50,431 nt of DNA from Clostridia bacterium (GCA_017451505.1 JAFTOF010000007.1:1-50431); one strand, 5' to 3'. Positions 15,529 through 24,305 are shown, counted from the first letter of the stretch. Program-made: numbers and translations. The notes: generated by a model not told the origin, from the letters alone.

Positions 15529-16824
15529 TTATTCGACCACTTCGTATACAAGCGGCTGTTGCTTTGGACATTCATCGGAAATTTCTACGGCGGACAGGAA
15601 ATCTTTCTGCAGCTTTTCGGTGATGTTTCCCTTGTTGGTATAAATTTTTGCGATAATCTCGCCTTTTTCTACCCAATCTCCCCTTTGCTTAATCAGCACT
15701 ATCCCTGCGGAATAATCAATTTTGTCGCCTTTTTCCTTTCGTCCTCCGCCTGCTTCCACGCAAATATTTCCGACTGCTTGTGCATCTAAGGAAGATATGT
15801 AGCCTGTTTTTTCGCATTTCACTTCTATCTCCTTGGAGGCTTTTTCAAAAAGGTCTGTATCTTCAATATATGCTATATTTCCTCCCTGCTCTTTTATCCA
15901 GGTGAGGAATTTTCCATAAGCAGCACCGCTTTTCACTGCGTTATACGCTTCCTGAAGCATTTTTTCATAAGGTTTTCTAAGTGCCATTGACGCCATATGT
16001 GCCGCCAGTATACAGCTTATATCCAAAAGGTTTTTATCGCCTTTCCCTTTAAGCACATTCACGGACTCAATCACTTCCAGACTGTTGCCGACACAGCTTC
16101 CCAAAGGCACATCCATATTGGTAAGAATGGCACGGACATTTCTTTTGCAGTTTCTGCCTATTTCCACCATACATTTTGCTAAAGAACGGGCACTTTCAAT
16201 ATCTTTCATGAAAGCACCGCTTCCCACTTTTACATCTAATACGATGTTTTTCGCTCCCGAAGCAAGCTTCTTGCTCATTATGCTGGAAGCAATAAGCGGT
16301 ATACTGTCCACTGTGGCGGTAACGTCACGCAGGGCATATATTTTCTTATCGGCAGGTGCTAAATTTCCGCTCTGTGCCGTAAGGGCTATCCCGATTTTTT
16401 GAGTCTGTTCCATAAGCTTTTGGGGCGAAAGCTCCGTTAAGTATCCCTCTATGGATTCCAGCTTATCTATTGTTCCTCCTGTATGTCCCAGACCCCTGCC
16501 GCTCATTTTTGCTATTTTGCACCCCAAAACCGCTGCAATGGGTATTGCAATCAGAGTGGTCTTATCCCCTACACCTCCGCTGCTGTGTTTATCGGAAGAA
16601 AGTTCCCCCAGCATTGACAAATCTATAGTGTCCCCGCTGTGTGCCATTGCCATGGTTAAATCCGTTGTTTCCCTCTCATTCATTCCGTTAAGGCAAATTG
16701 CCATAAGCAGTGCCGCTGCCTGATAGTCGGGGATTTCGCCGTTTGTATATCCTTTCACAAATTTTTGTATTTCTTCACGTGACAGTTCCTTGCCGTCACG
16801 TTTTTTTCTTATGATGCTATACAT
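15529..16824 (-). CDS. pdp: pyrimidine-nucleoside phosphorylase
   Basis: The enzyme splits uridine, thymidine or deoxyuridine with phosphate to free base and (deoxy)ribose-1-phosphate. The family signature SGRGLGHTGGTIDKLES is near residue 110, preceded by DKHSSGGVGDKTTL for phosphate binding. The C-terminal all-beta domain ends the protein. Length 431 is typical. Thymidine phosphorylase (DeoA) is close, but Gram-positive members usually accept both uridine and thymidine. I prefer ATG 16824 over 16830 because GAGGTG is then seven bases away. It is read directly after cdd, so the two salvage enzymes are co-expressed. Confidence 0.93.
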   Translation of the reverse strand: MYSIIRKKRDGKELSREEIQKFVKGYTNGEIPDYQAAALLMAICLNGMNERETTDLTMAMAHSGDTIDLSMLGELSSDKHSSGGVGDKTTLIAIPIAAVLGCKIAKMSGRGLGHTGGTIDKLESIEGYLTELSPQKLMEQTQKIGIALTAQSGNLAPADKKIYALRDVTATVDSIPLIASSIMSKKLASGAKNIVLDVKVGSGAFMKDIESARSLAKCMVEIGRNCKRNVRAILTNMDVPLGSCVGNSLEVIESVNVLKGKGDKNLLDISCILAAHMASMALRKPYEKMLQEAYNAVKSGAAYGKFLTWIKEQGGNIAYIEDTDLFEKASKEIEVKCEKTGYISSLDAQAVGNICVEAGGGRKEKGDKIDYSAGIVLIKQRGDWVEKGEIIAKIYTNKGNITEKLQKDFLSAVEISDECPKQQPLVYEVVE

Positions 16825-16830
16825 GTTCAT

Positions 16831-17226
16831 TCACCTCAAGTCAAAGGATTCGGGCAGTAATTCCTCCAATGTATAGGTTTTGATTTCAACCCCGTTATAA
16901 AGATAAATCTTAAAATCCTTTTTGCAAAACTCGCTGATTATCTGTCTGCAGATTCCGCAGGGTGGGCAATATTTTTCCACTCTGCCGCCTTTCCCCCCTA
17001 CAATTGCAATGGAGCAAAAGTCTTTTTCTCCGTGAGCTACCGCACTGCAAAATGCGGTTCTTTCCGCACAGGTTGTTGCTCCATAGGAGGCGTTTTCCAC
17101 ATTGCATCCGAAGTACACCTTTCCGCTTGCTCCTAAAAGTGCCGCACCCACGGTAAATTTTGAATAGGGTGCATATGCATTTTTCATTGCCGTCATGGCA
17201 TTTCCTATAAGTTCTTCTTTTCTCAT
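16831..17226 (-). CDS. cdd: cytidine deaminase
   Basis: Cdd converts cytidine and deoxycytidine to uridine and deoxyuridine, which the neighbouring phosphorylase then cleaves. The zinc site is complete: CAERTAF (Cys ligand and catalytic Glu) and PCGICRQ (two Cys ligands). The N-terminal NAYAPYSKFTVGAALL is the substrate-binding strand. At 131 residues it is the short tetrameric form. GAGAGGT lies before ATG. The stop codon abuts the first possible pdp start. Confidence 0.97.
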   Translation of the reverse strand: MRKEELIGNAMTAMKNAYAPYSKFTVGAALLGASGKVYFGCNVENASYGATTCAERTAFCSAVAHGEKDFCSIAIVGGKGGRVEKYCPPCGICRQIISEFCKKDFKIYLYNGVEIKTYTLEELLPESFDLR

Positions 17227-17339
17227 TTTACCTCTCCTTTTTTGGTGGGGTTTCTCTACTTAAAGTATATAGCCGAAAGAGGAAAAAATCAACTATTTCA
17301 AAAAAAGTTTGCAAAAGCTTTATAAAAATATATTTTTTA

Positions 17340-17368
17340 TTGAACTTCTCCCAAAATTATGGTAAAAT
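17340..17368 (+). promoter_or_regulatory. promoter upstream of holA
   Basis: TTGAAC (17340-17345) and TAAAAT (17363-17368) are 17 bases apart, about 40 bases before the holA start. Confidence 0.7.
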
Positions 17369-17407
17369 ATATTATGTATTTTTGTGTTCTGTAAAGGATA
17401 GATATTT

Positions 17408-18409
17408 ATGTATTACGAGGAGCTTCGCAGTACAATTAAAGAAAGAAAATTTGCCCCCCTCTATATTTTTGAAGGGGCGGAGGAATACCTCATTGAGTTC
17501 TGCATAGGTGAGATTAAAAAGGCACTTGTTGAGGAATGGTCGGAAATGATGAATTTCAAAAGCTTTACCGAGCTTCCGCCCGTATCCGAAGCAGGAGATT
17601 TTATGGAAACACTTCCCGTTATGAGCGAAAGGAAGCTTGTCGTTTTCAGAAAATGCGGGCTTTTTTCGGGCAATATCAAAAACCGTGCTCAATGGGAAAA
17701 GCTTTTTGAGAACGTGGCAGACTTTAACTGCGTGATTATATGGGAAAACGCCCCCGAAAAAGGAAAAAAAGCGGGCCCCGTACGCAAAGCCGCTGAAAAA
17801 GGCGGTGCGGTGGTTGTTGAATTTCCGCTGAGAACGGAGGCAAATCTTCGCAGCTGGGTGGCAAAAATTGTCGCCGCAAGCGGAAAAACCATTGATGTGA
17901 AAAACGCTTCCTATCTGATAAATTCACTTGACAGAAGCATGCAGTCCATAAAAATAGAGCTTGAGAAAATCATTGCTTTTTCAAAAGCTCCCCAAATTAC
18001 CAAAGAAGATATTGACAGCGTGATTGTAAAGCCTGTGACGGAGAACGTTTTCGGGCTGATAGATGCAATATTTGACGGCAGGCGTGAAATCTGCTTTAAT
18101 CTGCTTTATACTCTCCGCTCGCTAAAGCAGGAGCCTGTGTCAATCTTGTCGCTTCTTTCAAATCAGCTGATAACCATATACCACGCAAAGCTTCATCTGC
18201 TGAGCGGAATGCCCCACAGTAAGGTTGCCTCCACATTGGGAGGCGGTTATTCGGTGGAAAAATGCACACGCAAGGCAGAAAAAATCAAGCTTGAAAATAT
18301 ACAGACGTTAGTTTCTTTGTGCTGTGAATGTGACAGAAAAATCAAGCAGGGGCTTTTAAGCGGCTGGGCGGCACTGGAAACTATTATTGCCGAATACAAG
18401 TATTATTAG
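17408..18409 (+). CDS. holA: DNA polymerase III delta subunit
   Basis: The delta subunit opens the sliding clamp as part of the clamp loader, together with the DnaX product encoded further along. The start YYEELRSTIKERKFAPLYIFEGAEEYLIEF is typical, with the clamp-binding region near the N-terminus and a degenerate AAA+ fold. The C-terminal collar segment includes LRSLKQEPVSILSLLSNQL. Length 333 is standard. AAAGGA precedes the start. Confidence 0.93.
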   Translation: MYYEELRSTIKERKFAPLYIFEGAEEYLIEFCIGEIKKALVEEWSEMMNFKSFTELPPVSEAGDFMETLPVMSERKLVVFRKCGLFSGNIKNRAQWEKLFENVADFNCVIIWENAPEKGKKAGPVRKAAEKGGAVVVEFPLRTEANLRSWVAKIVAASGKTIDVKNASYLINSLDRSMQSIKIELEKIIAFSKAPQITKEDIDSVIVKPVTENVFGLIDAIFDGRREICFNLLYTLRSLKQEPVSILSLLSNQLITIYHAKLHLLSGMPHSKVASTLGGGYSVEKCTRKAEKIKLENIQTLVSLCCECDRKIKQGLLSGWAALETIIAEYKYY

Positions 18410-18548
18410 TACGGGTTGTAAAAAACAGCACCGACCGCAAAGGTCATAGAATTTTTTTGGCATTTACTTTTGTTTATTATTTATCCTGTTTTTCAGGGTG
18501 GAAATTCGCAAATGCGAATTTCTGTATTTTGTATGCCCTTTGCTACGA

Positions 18549-18613
18549 ACAAACTTCACCTCTCGACGTACCCCCGTACGCCTTCGGGCAAAGTCCTTCG
18601 GACTTCAGTTTGT
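18549..18613 (+). other. closed multi-hairpin module upstream of the M18 aminopeptidase
   Basis: ACAAACT (18549-18555) pairs with AGTTTGT (18607-18613). Between them are three adjacent perfect hairpins: CGTAC-CCCC-GTACG, GCC-TTCG-GGC and AAGTCC-TTC-GGACTT. This gives a four-way junction 56 bases before the aminopeptidase start. A further hairpin, GAAATTCG/CGAATTTC, lies at about 18500-18522. No gene is visible in 18410-18668. Confidence 0.6.
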
Positions 18614-18668
18614 CCGTTCTGCACTATTTTTTTCAACCCTTTATTTTATTCAGAAAGGATTTTTCAAT

Positions 18669-20039
18669 ATGAAATACGAGCTTAAAAACGGATGGTCAAC
18701 CGATATTGACAAGGATTTGGTTTTTAAATTTTCCGAAGGCTACAAGGACTTCCTCACAAAATGCAAAACGGAACGTGAATCCGTACAGGAGGCAATTCGC
18801 TTTGCCGAGGACTGCGGATTTAAACCCCTTGACAGCTTTGAAACGCTCAAAGAGGGAGATAAGATTTATGCAGTAAATAAGCTTCGCAGTGTAATTTTAG
18901 CAGTAATCGGAAGCGAAGATATTACTTCGGGCGTAAATATCGTGGGAGCACATATTGATGCACCCCGTCTTGACCTTAAGCCTAACCCCTTGTACGAAGA
19001 TGGCGAAATGGCATATTTCAAGACACATTACTACGGTGGAATTAAGAAATACCAGTGGGGTACAATCCCCCTTGCTCTCCATGGAGTAGTGATAAAGAAA
19101 GATGGTGAAGCCGTGAATGTACGCATCGGTGATGAAAATGATGATGTGACCTTTGTTATTACTGACCTTCTTCCCCACTTAGCACAGGAGCAGATGAAAA
19201 AAACTCCCTACACCGTCATTGAGGGCGAACAGCTTAATCTCCTGATAGGCTCTATCCCTATGAAAGATGAGGAAAAGGACGGCGTGAAGGCAAATGTCCT
19301 TGCACTTCTCAACGAAAAATATGGCATCTGCGAGGAGGATTTCCTCAGTGCGGAGCTGCAGATTGTTCCTGCGGCAAATGCAAAGGATGTAGGCTTTGAC
19401 AGAAGCCTTATCGGCTCATACGGGCACGATGACAGAGTTTGTGCATATCCCTCCCTTATGGCGATTCTCACCACCGAAGCCTGTGATAAGACGGCTGTTT
19501 GTATTCTTACCGACAAAGAAGAAGTGGGAAGCATGGGAAACACAGGTGCAAAAAGCGATTTTATGAAGCTTGTGCTTCTTGAAATGCTTGATAAAAAAGG
19601 TGAGGGTGCGACAGAGCTAAACCTTCTTCGCACACTCGACAAAAGCTTTTGCCTCAGTGCTGATGTTAATGCCGCATTTGACCCCAATTTCCCCGCTCCC
19701 TATGAAAAGCGTAACAGTGCCAGAATAAATTACGGCATTGCAATTTCCAAATATACGGGTGCACGAGGAAAAAGCGGCTCAAGCGATGCCTCTGCCGAGC
19801 TTATGAGCAAGGTGCGTACCCTTTTCAATAACAACGATATTTTGTGGCACGTGGCAGAGCTTGGAAAGGTAGATGCAGGCGGCGGCGGTACTATCGCACA
19901 ATACGTTGCCAACTTAGGAGTAGAAACAGTTGATTGCGGAGTTCCTGTGCTTAGTATGCACGCACCCTTTGAGGTTGTAGCAAAGCTTGATGTATATATG
20001 GCGTACAAAGCTTTTCATGTATTCTATAATGAGGTATAA
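18669..20039 (+). CDS. M18-family aminopeptidase
   Basis: This is a 456-residue zinc aminopeptidase of the M18 (aspartyl/aminopeptidase I) family, a cytoplasmic tetrahedral peptidase that trims N-terminal residues from peptides. The metal ligands can be followed: GAHIDAPRLDL (His, Asp), TDKEEVGSMGNTG (catalytic Glu pair), SADVNAAFDPNF (Asp) and LSMHAPFEVVAK (His). The frame opens upstream at 18498, but the true start is 18669, with AAAGGA upstream and MKYELKNGW as N-terminus. It is followed after three bases by the S4 gene. Substrate preference cannot be read from the sequence. Confidence 0.93.
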   Translation: MKYELKNGWSTDIDKDLVFKFSEGYKDFLTKCKTERESVQEAIRFAEDCGFKPLDSFETLKEGDKIYAVNKLRSVILAVIGSEDITSGVNIVGAHIDAPRLDLKPNPLYEDGEMAYFKTHYYGGIKKYQWGTIPLALHGVVIKKDGEAVNVRIGDENDDVTFVITDLLPHLAQEQMKKTPYTVIEGEQLNLLIGSIPMKDEEKDGVKANVLALLNEKYGICEEDFLSAELQIVPAANAKDVGFDRSLIGSYGHDDRVCAYPSLMAILTTEACDKTAVCILTDKEEVGSMGNTGAKSDFMKLVLLEMLDKKGEGATELNLLRTLDKSFCLSADVNAAFDPNFPAPYEKRNSARINYGIAISKYTGARGKSGSSDASAELMSKVRTLFNNNDILWHVAELGKVDAGGGGTIAQYVANLGVETVDCGVPVLSMHAPFEVVAKLDVYMAYKAFHVFYNEV

Positions 20040-20042
20040 AAA

Positions 20043-20291
20043 ATGCGTATTGATAAATTTTTAAAGGTTTCCAGAATTATTAAACGCCGCACCGTGGCAA
20101 ACGAAGCCTGCGATGCAGGACGTGTAAGCATTAACGGCAAGGTGTGCAAGGCAAGTGCCGAGATAAAATGCGGAGATATTGTGGAAATCCGTTTTGGAGA
20201 AAGACTCATTAAAGTTCGTATTGAGGATATAAAGGAGCATACCCTGAAAAACGACGCTGCTTCACTTTATACTGTAATTGAAAACAATTAG
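20043..20291 (+). CDS. rqcP: S4 RNA-binding protein, RqcP/Hsp15 family
   Basis: The protein is 82 residues, almost entirely an S4 domain: MRIDKFLKVSRIIKRRTVAN, then GRVSINGKVCKASAEIKCGD. In Bacillus the orthologue RqcP (YabO) works with RqcH on obstructed 50S subunits and drives C-terminal alanine tailing of stalled peptides. The gene is usually near mazG, hupA or divIC; here it lies between a peptidase and a transporter, so orthology to RqcP rather than another S4 protein is probable, not proven. GAGGT overlaps the preceding stop. Confidence 0.8.
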   Translation: MRIDKFLKVSRIIKRRTVANEACDAGRVSINGKVCKASAEIKCGDIVEIRFGERLIKVRIEDIKEHTLKNDAASLYTVIENN

Positions 20292-20302
20292 GAGTGACTA
20301 AA

Positions 20303-20848
20303 TTGAAAGTTTTATGGCAACTATTTTCTGCTTTTTTCAGAATCGGTGCTTTCACCTTTGGCGGCGGTTATGCCATGCTGTCCCTGATTCAAAAAGAGGT
20401 AGTGGACAATAAAAAATGGGCTTCCGACGAAGAGGTTCTGGACTACTATGCCGTGGCACAATGTACCCCCGGCGTAATTGCCGTAAACACGGCAACCTTT
20501 GTGGGGTACAAACAAAAAGGCGTTTTGGGAGCTATTGCGGCAACCTTTGGTGTGGTGCTTCCCTCACTTCTTATAATAACGGTTATTGCCTCTGTGCTTC
20601 AGAATTTTATGGAGTATGAAATAGTGCAGCACATTTTTGGTGGAATACGCGTAGTGGTTGCGGTGCTTATAGTTAATGCCGTTATTACAATGGGCAAAAA
20701 AGCAATAAAAGATTATCTTTGCGTATTTCTTGCTATTTCTTCCTTTGCAGTATCATTGATTTTCTCTGGTTTGTCTCCTGTATTTGTGGTACTGGCGGCA
20801 GCTCTTATAGGGCTTGCCACAATGACGAAAGGGGGAAATGACAAATGA
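20303..20848 (+). CDS. chromate transporter family protein, first half (CHR domain)
   Basis: The protein has 181 residues and is hydrophobic throughout, with about five or six membrane spans. It carries the CHR signatures FGGGYAMLSLIQKEVV and CTPGVIAVNTATFVGY. Short CHR proteins work as heteromeric pairs; the substrate may be chromate, sulfate or another anion, and chromate specificity is often unproven. I favour the TTG at 20303, because AGGAG is seven bases upstream. A GTG at 20294 lies within the ribosome binding site. Its stop overlaps the next start by four bases (ATGA). Confidence 0.88.
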   Translation: MKVLWQLFSAFFRIGAFTFGGGYAMLSLIQKEVVDNKKWASDEEVLDYYAVAQCTPGVIAVNTATFVGYKQKGVLGAIAATFGVVLPSLLIITVIASVLQNFMEYEIVQHIFGGIRVVVAVLIVNAVITMGKKAIKDYLCVFLAISSFAVSLIFSGLSPVFVVLAAALIGLATMTKGGNDK

Positions 20849-21420
20849 TTTTCCTTTATCTTTTCGTTGAATTTTTTAAGACAGGTCTTTTTTCCATTGG
20901 TGGCGGACTTGCCACCATTCCTTTCCTCACCGCAATGTCGGAAAAATGGGGTTGGTTCACCCGTGAAACCTTGGGAAATATGATTGCCGTGGGAGAATCC
21001 ACTCCCGGCCCTATCGGGGTAAATATGGCAACCTATGTGGGCTATACTGTCGGTTATGATAAGTTTGGCACTCTCGGAGCAATTTTAGGGGGATTTATTG
21101 CCACATTTGCTTTGGTTTTGCCCTCCGTTATTATAATTGTGATTGTTGCGAGAATACTAAAGGCATTTAAGGAAAATAAATTTGTCTCCCGCAGTTTCTA
21201 CGCCATACGCCCTGCGGTAACGGGAATGATTGCCACAGCGGCAGTAACCATGATTAAAAGCGGAATTTTTACAAAGAGCGGAGATTCTCTCCTTAAAATG
21301 CTTGATATTAAGGCGGCTATACTTTTTGCAGTGCTTTTTGTTTGCACAAATAAGATAAAGCTTCACCCCATTTTTTATATTATAATAGCAGGTGCCGCAG
21401 GTGCAATTTTCTCAATGTGA
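20845..21420 (+). CDS. chromate transporter family protein, second half (CHR domain)
   Basis: This is a 191-residue CHR-domain membrane protein paralogous to its upstream neighbour. Matching motifs are FSIGGGLATIPFL and ESTPGPIGVNMATYVGY. Translation is coupled to the first half through the ATGA overlap, in line with a two-subunit short-chain CHR transporter. Membrane spans cover most of the chain. The exact anion transported is unknown. Confidence 0.88.
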   Translation: MIFLYLFVEFFKTGLFSIGGGLATIPFLTAMSEKWGWFTRETLGNMIAVGESTPGPIGVNMATYVGYTVGYDKFGTLGAILGGFIATFALVLPSVIIIVIVARILKAFKENKFVSRSFYAIRPAVTGMIATAAVTMIKSGIFTKSGDSLLKMLDIKAAILFAVLFVCTNKIKLHPIFYIIIAGAAGAIFSM

Positions 21421-21431
21421 GGTAGTAAACG

Positions 21432-23576
21432 ATGGATATATTAAAGCAGCTCTGCAGTGAGCTAAAAACAGACGAAGCAAAAACCAAAAACGTAATAAAT
21501 TTACTGGACGAGGGGAACACTATCCCCTTTATTGCCCGATACCGCAAGGAGCTTACGGGCAACATGGACGACCAGCTTATCCGCTCAATTTCCGACAGAC
21601 TGGCATCGCTTCGTGCTATTGAGGAAAGAAAGGGCGAAATAATAAGGCTTGTTGACGAGCAGGGTAAGCTCACCGATGAAATTACAGAGGCGGTTAATAA
21701 TGCAAAAACGCTTACCGAGCTTGAGGATATCTACCGCCCGTACCGTCCAAAAAGAAAAACACGTGCAAGCGTGGCACGCGAAAGGGGACTGGCTCCTTTG
21801 GCGGAATTGATTATGGGGCAGACATTCGGCGTAGATATTAACGAGGAAGCCGCAAAGTATATTGACGAGGAAAAGGGCGTTTTATCCTGCGAGGATGCTA
21901 TTTCGGGTGCAAAGGATATTATTGCCGAGGATATTTCGGACAATGCCAACTACAGAAAGGGCATACGTCGCCTCACCTATATGAACGGTGTGATTGCCAG
22001 CAAGCAGGGCAAAGGCGAAAACAGCGTATATCAGATGTATTACGAATTTTCCGAGCCTGTAAAGGCCGTTGCCGACCATAGAATACTGGCAATGGACCGT
22101 GGAGAAAAAGAGGATGTTCTAAGCATTAAAATTGAGCTTGATACGGATATAATCACAAACTTTCTCTTTAAGGAAGTAATCACAAACGAATCCTCTCCCC
22201 TTGCTGACCTTGTAAAAGAGGCGACACTTGACAGCTACAAAAGGCTTATTGCCCCCTCTATTGAAAACGAAATCCGCACCGACCTTACGGAGCGTGCACA
22301 AAACGGAGCAATTTCCCTTTTCAGCGTAAATCTGAAAAATCTTCTTATGACACCGCCTGTTAAAGGGCATATTGTATTAGGCGTTGATCCGGGCTACAGA
22401 ACAGGCTGTAAATTAGCTGTCGTTGATTCCACGGGCAAGGTACTGGAAACAGGCGTCGGCTATTTCACCCTTGAACATCACGATACCGAAAAGGCTAAAA
22501 AGCAGATTAAGGGTATGATAGAAAGACACAACGTGACCCTTGTTTCAATCGGTAATGGTACAGCTACGGGAGAAAGCGAAAAGTTTATTGCTTCCCTTAT
22601 AGGAGAGCTTGACCGCGATGTAAAATATATGGTTGTATCGGAGGCAGGGGCTTCCGTATACAGTGCCAGTGAGCTTGGGGCGAAGGAATTTCCCGACTAC
22701 GATGTATCACTCCGTAGTGCAGTTTCGATTGCAAGAAGGCTTCAGGACCCTTTGGCAGAGCTTGTTAAAATAGACCCCCGTTCAATCGGTGTGGGGCAGT
22801 ATCAGCACGACTGCAATCAGAAAAAGCTTTCCGGGGCTTTAGGAGGAGTTGTTGAGGACTGCGTAAATAGCGTAGGCGTTGACCTTAATACGGCATCGGC
22901 ATCGCTTCTTGGATATATTTCGGGCATTTCCTCCGCCGTGGCAAAAAACATTGTAGCATACAGAGAGGAAAATGGCTCTTTCACAAAAAGGAGAGAGCTT
23001 CTTAAGGTAAGCAAGCTCGGAGAAAAGGCATTTATCCAGTGTGCAGGTTTCATGCGTATCCCCGGCGGAAAGGAATTTTTGGATAACACCTCCGTACACC
23101 CCGAAAGCTACGATGCGGCAAAAGCACTTATTGAAAAATGCGGCTACGGCAAAGAGGACATTGCAAAGAGCAGCTTCCCCGATATTTTAAGCCGTGTGAC
23201 AAAGGAAATTGCCGAGGAAATATGCACCCAATTTGACATAGGTATGTTCACCCTGCGTGACATTTGCGATACTCTTGCAAAGCCCGGCAGAGATATGCGT
23301 GATGAGCTTCCAAAGCCTCTTTTACGAAGCGGATGTATGTCCCTTGATGAGCTTACAACTGATATGATTTTAGAGGGAACTGTACGCAATGTAATTGACT
23401 TTGGTGCATTTGTTGACATCGGCGTGCATCAGGACGGACTTGTGCACATTTCCCAGATTTCAAATAAATTCATTAAGCATCCCACAGATGTTTTGAGCGT
23501 AGGCGATATTGTAAAAGTAAAAATCCTTGACGTTGATAAAGAGAAAAAAAGAATTTCACTTACGATGAAGTTTTAA
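21432..23576 (+). CDS. tex: Tex-family RNA-binding protein
   Basis: Tex is a conserved cytoplasmic nucleic-acid-binding protein, linked to transcription and translation quality in several bacteria. Its 714 residues show the Tex N-terminal helical region, a YqgF-like RNase H fold (VLGVDPGYRTGCKLAVVD, near residue 320), helix-hairpin-helix motifs (NTASASLLGYISGISSAVAK) and a C-terminal S1 domain (GTVRNVIDFGAFVDIGVHQD). The length is normal. GAGGT lies before ATG. It follows the transporter by 11 bases and ends the plus-strand run. Confidence 0.95.
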   Translation: MDILKQLCSELKTDEAKTKNVINLLDEGNTIPFIARYRKELTGNMDDQLIRSISDRLASLRAIEERKGEIIRLVDEQGKLTDEITEAVNNAKTLTELEDIYRPYRPKRKTRASVARERGLAPLAELIMGQTFGVDINEEAAKYIDEEKGVLSCEDAISGAKDIIAEDISDNANYRKGIRRLTYMNGVIASKQGKGENSVYQMYYEFSEPVKAVADHRILAMDRGEKEDVLSIKIELDTDIITNFLFKEVITNESSPLADLVKEATLDSYKRLIAPSIENEIRTDLTERAQNGAISLFSVNLKNLLMTPPVKGHIVLGVDPGYRTGCKLAVVDSTGKVLETGVGYFTLEHHDTEKAKKQIKGMIERHNVTLVSIGNGTATGESEKFIASLIGELDRDVKYMVVSEAGASVYSASELGAKEFPDYDVSLRSAVSIARRLQDPLAELVKIDPRSIGVGQYQHDCNQKKLSGALGGVVEDCVNSVGVDLNTASASLLGYISGISSAVAKNIVAYREENGSFTKRRELLKVSKLGEKAFIQCAGFMRIPGGKEFLDNTSVHPESYDAAKALIEKCGYGKEDIAKSSFPDILSRVTKEIAEEICTQFDIGMFTLRDICDTLAKPGRDMRDELPKPLLRSGCMSLDELTTDMILEGTVRNVIDFGAFVDIGVHQDGLVHISQISNKFIKHPTDVLSVGDIVKVKILDVDKEKKRISLTMKF

Positions 23577-23582
23577 GAAATT

Positions 23583-23620
23583 AACCTTGGGAAGGTTGCC
23601 CAACTAACCTTGGGAAGGTT
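23583..23620 (+). repeat. two direct copies of a short hairpin after tex
   Basis: AACCTTGGGAAGGTT occurs at 23583 and again at 23606. Each copy is itself a hairpin (AACCTT/AAGGTT) and could act as part of a weak terminator. They precede the dispersed repeat R1. Confidence 0.6.
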
Positions 23621-23624
23621 ACCC

Positions 23625-23888
23625 CTTCTTTTGTAACCAAAAGAAGCAAAAGTTCTGGGATTGCGATTTCCCGGACCCTTAAAACGCTCCTGTCGGGCTA
23701 AGAAACACCCTTACCTAATCTTTTAAGTAGTGGGTTTTGTTTTGAAAAATATTACTCTTTTGTGCCACCGAAACAGATTCGGCACTTAGCCTCAGCTGTT
23801 TCTAAATTCTGTCCACCTGCAAAGGAAACTGATGTGGACAGAATTTTGTCAGTCAGAGCAATATTTTTCAAAACCGTACTTTGGTGCT
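23625..23888 (+). repeat. dispersed structured repeat R1 (about 264 bp)
   Basis: The head hairpin is CTTCTTTTG-TAAC-CAAAAGAAG. After it come a GGGATTGCGATTTCCC segment and CTCCTGTCGGGCTAAGAAA. An outer stem TTTTGAAAAATATT/AATATTTTTCAAAA encloses a CCGAAACAGATTCGG hairpin and a 10-12 bp hairpin with loop GCAAAGGAAACTGAT. The tail is CCGTACTTTGGTGCT. Related copies are at 48607-48868 (same strand) and 48907-49175 (inverted). No coding region is seen in 23577-23941. Confidence 0.8.
23869..23888. repeat. left arm of a 20-bp perfect inverted repeat
   Basis: CAAAACCGTACTTTGGTGCT is the exact reverse complement of 24643-24662. It is the tail of R1, and the pair bounds the RHH cassette. Confidence 0.9.
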
Positions 23889-23941
23889 CATCATGTGCAA
23901 AGAAAAGGACTGTTTCAAAAGAAACAATCCTTTAAAATCGA

Positions 23942-24244
23942 TCAAGTAAGTTCTTCAAATTTGCCTTTAAGCTGAAAACCGATTTTAGCTCCTACAATAA
24001 GCCCTATCTCAAAAAATACTTCTTCGTATACTGATGCTTGCTCATAGAAATATTCCGATATTCTGTCCTGTTCTTCAATGTCGGGGAAATTCTGCCGAAA
24101 AAAAGCATTTGCCTTACTTCTTGCTTCGCTAAGCTGCTGCGAATAAGTTTTTTGGGAAGTTTTCTCACAAGTTTCTCCGCCATTCCTTAAAAAGTTTTGG
24201 AGAGAAATTAATTCCGCACGTTGTAAATAATCCTCAAATTTCAT
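23942..24244 (-). CDS. small protein of unknown function in the RHH cassette
   Basis: This is a 100-residue acidic, probably helical and soluble protein beginning MKFEDYLQRAELISLQNFLRN. There is no signal peptide or membrane span. I recall similar short clostridial proteins with RAELIxLQNFLR and a later FxEIGLIxGAKIxFQ stretch, which here reads FFEIGLIVGAKIGFQ, but no function is known. GGAGG precedes the ATG. It is downstream of the ribbon-helix-helix gene on the same strand, with a predicted antisense RNA between them. It could be an effector controlled by that repressor; this is inference. Confidence 0.75.
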   Translation of the reverse strand: MKFEDYLQRAELISLQNFLRNGGETCEKTSQKTYSQQLSEARSKANAFFRQNFPDIEEQDRISEYFYEQASVYEEVFFEIGLIVGAKIGFQLKGKFEELT

Positions 24245-24270
24245 AAAATACCTCCGTTTTTAATTTGCAT

Positions 24271-24299
24271 TTGACAGAAGTATTTTTCCGTAGTATAAT
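24271..24299 (+). promoter_or_regulatory. perfect consensus promoter for a predicted antisense RNA
   Basis: TTGACA (24271-24276) and TATAAT (24294-24299) are exactly 17 bases apart on the plus strand. No plus-strand gene follows. A hairpin and terminator lie within 80 bases. Confidence 0.85.
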
Positions 24300-24305
24300 A
24301 TTTAC

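Noticed and set aside
23577-23941. Coding region in the gap after tex
   Set aside because: No frame with a start site; the stretch is accounted for by hairpins and repeat R1.
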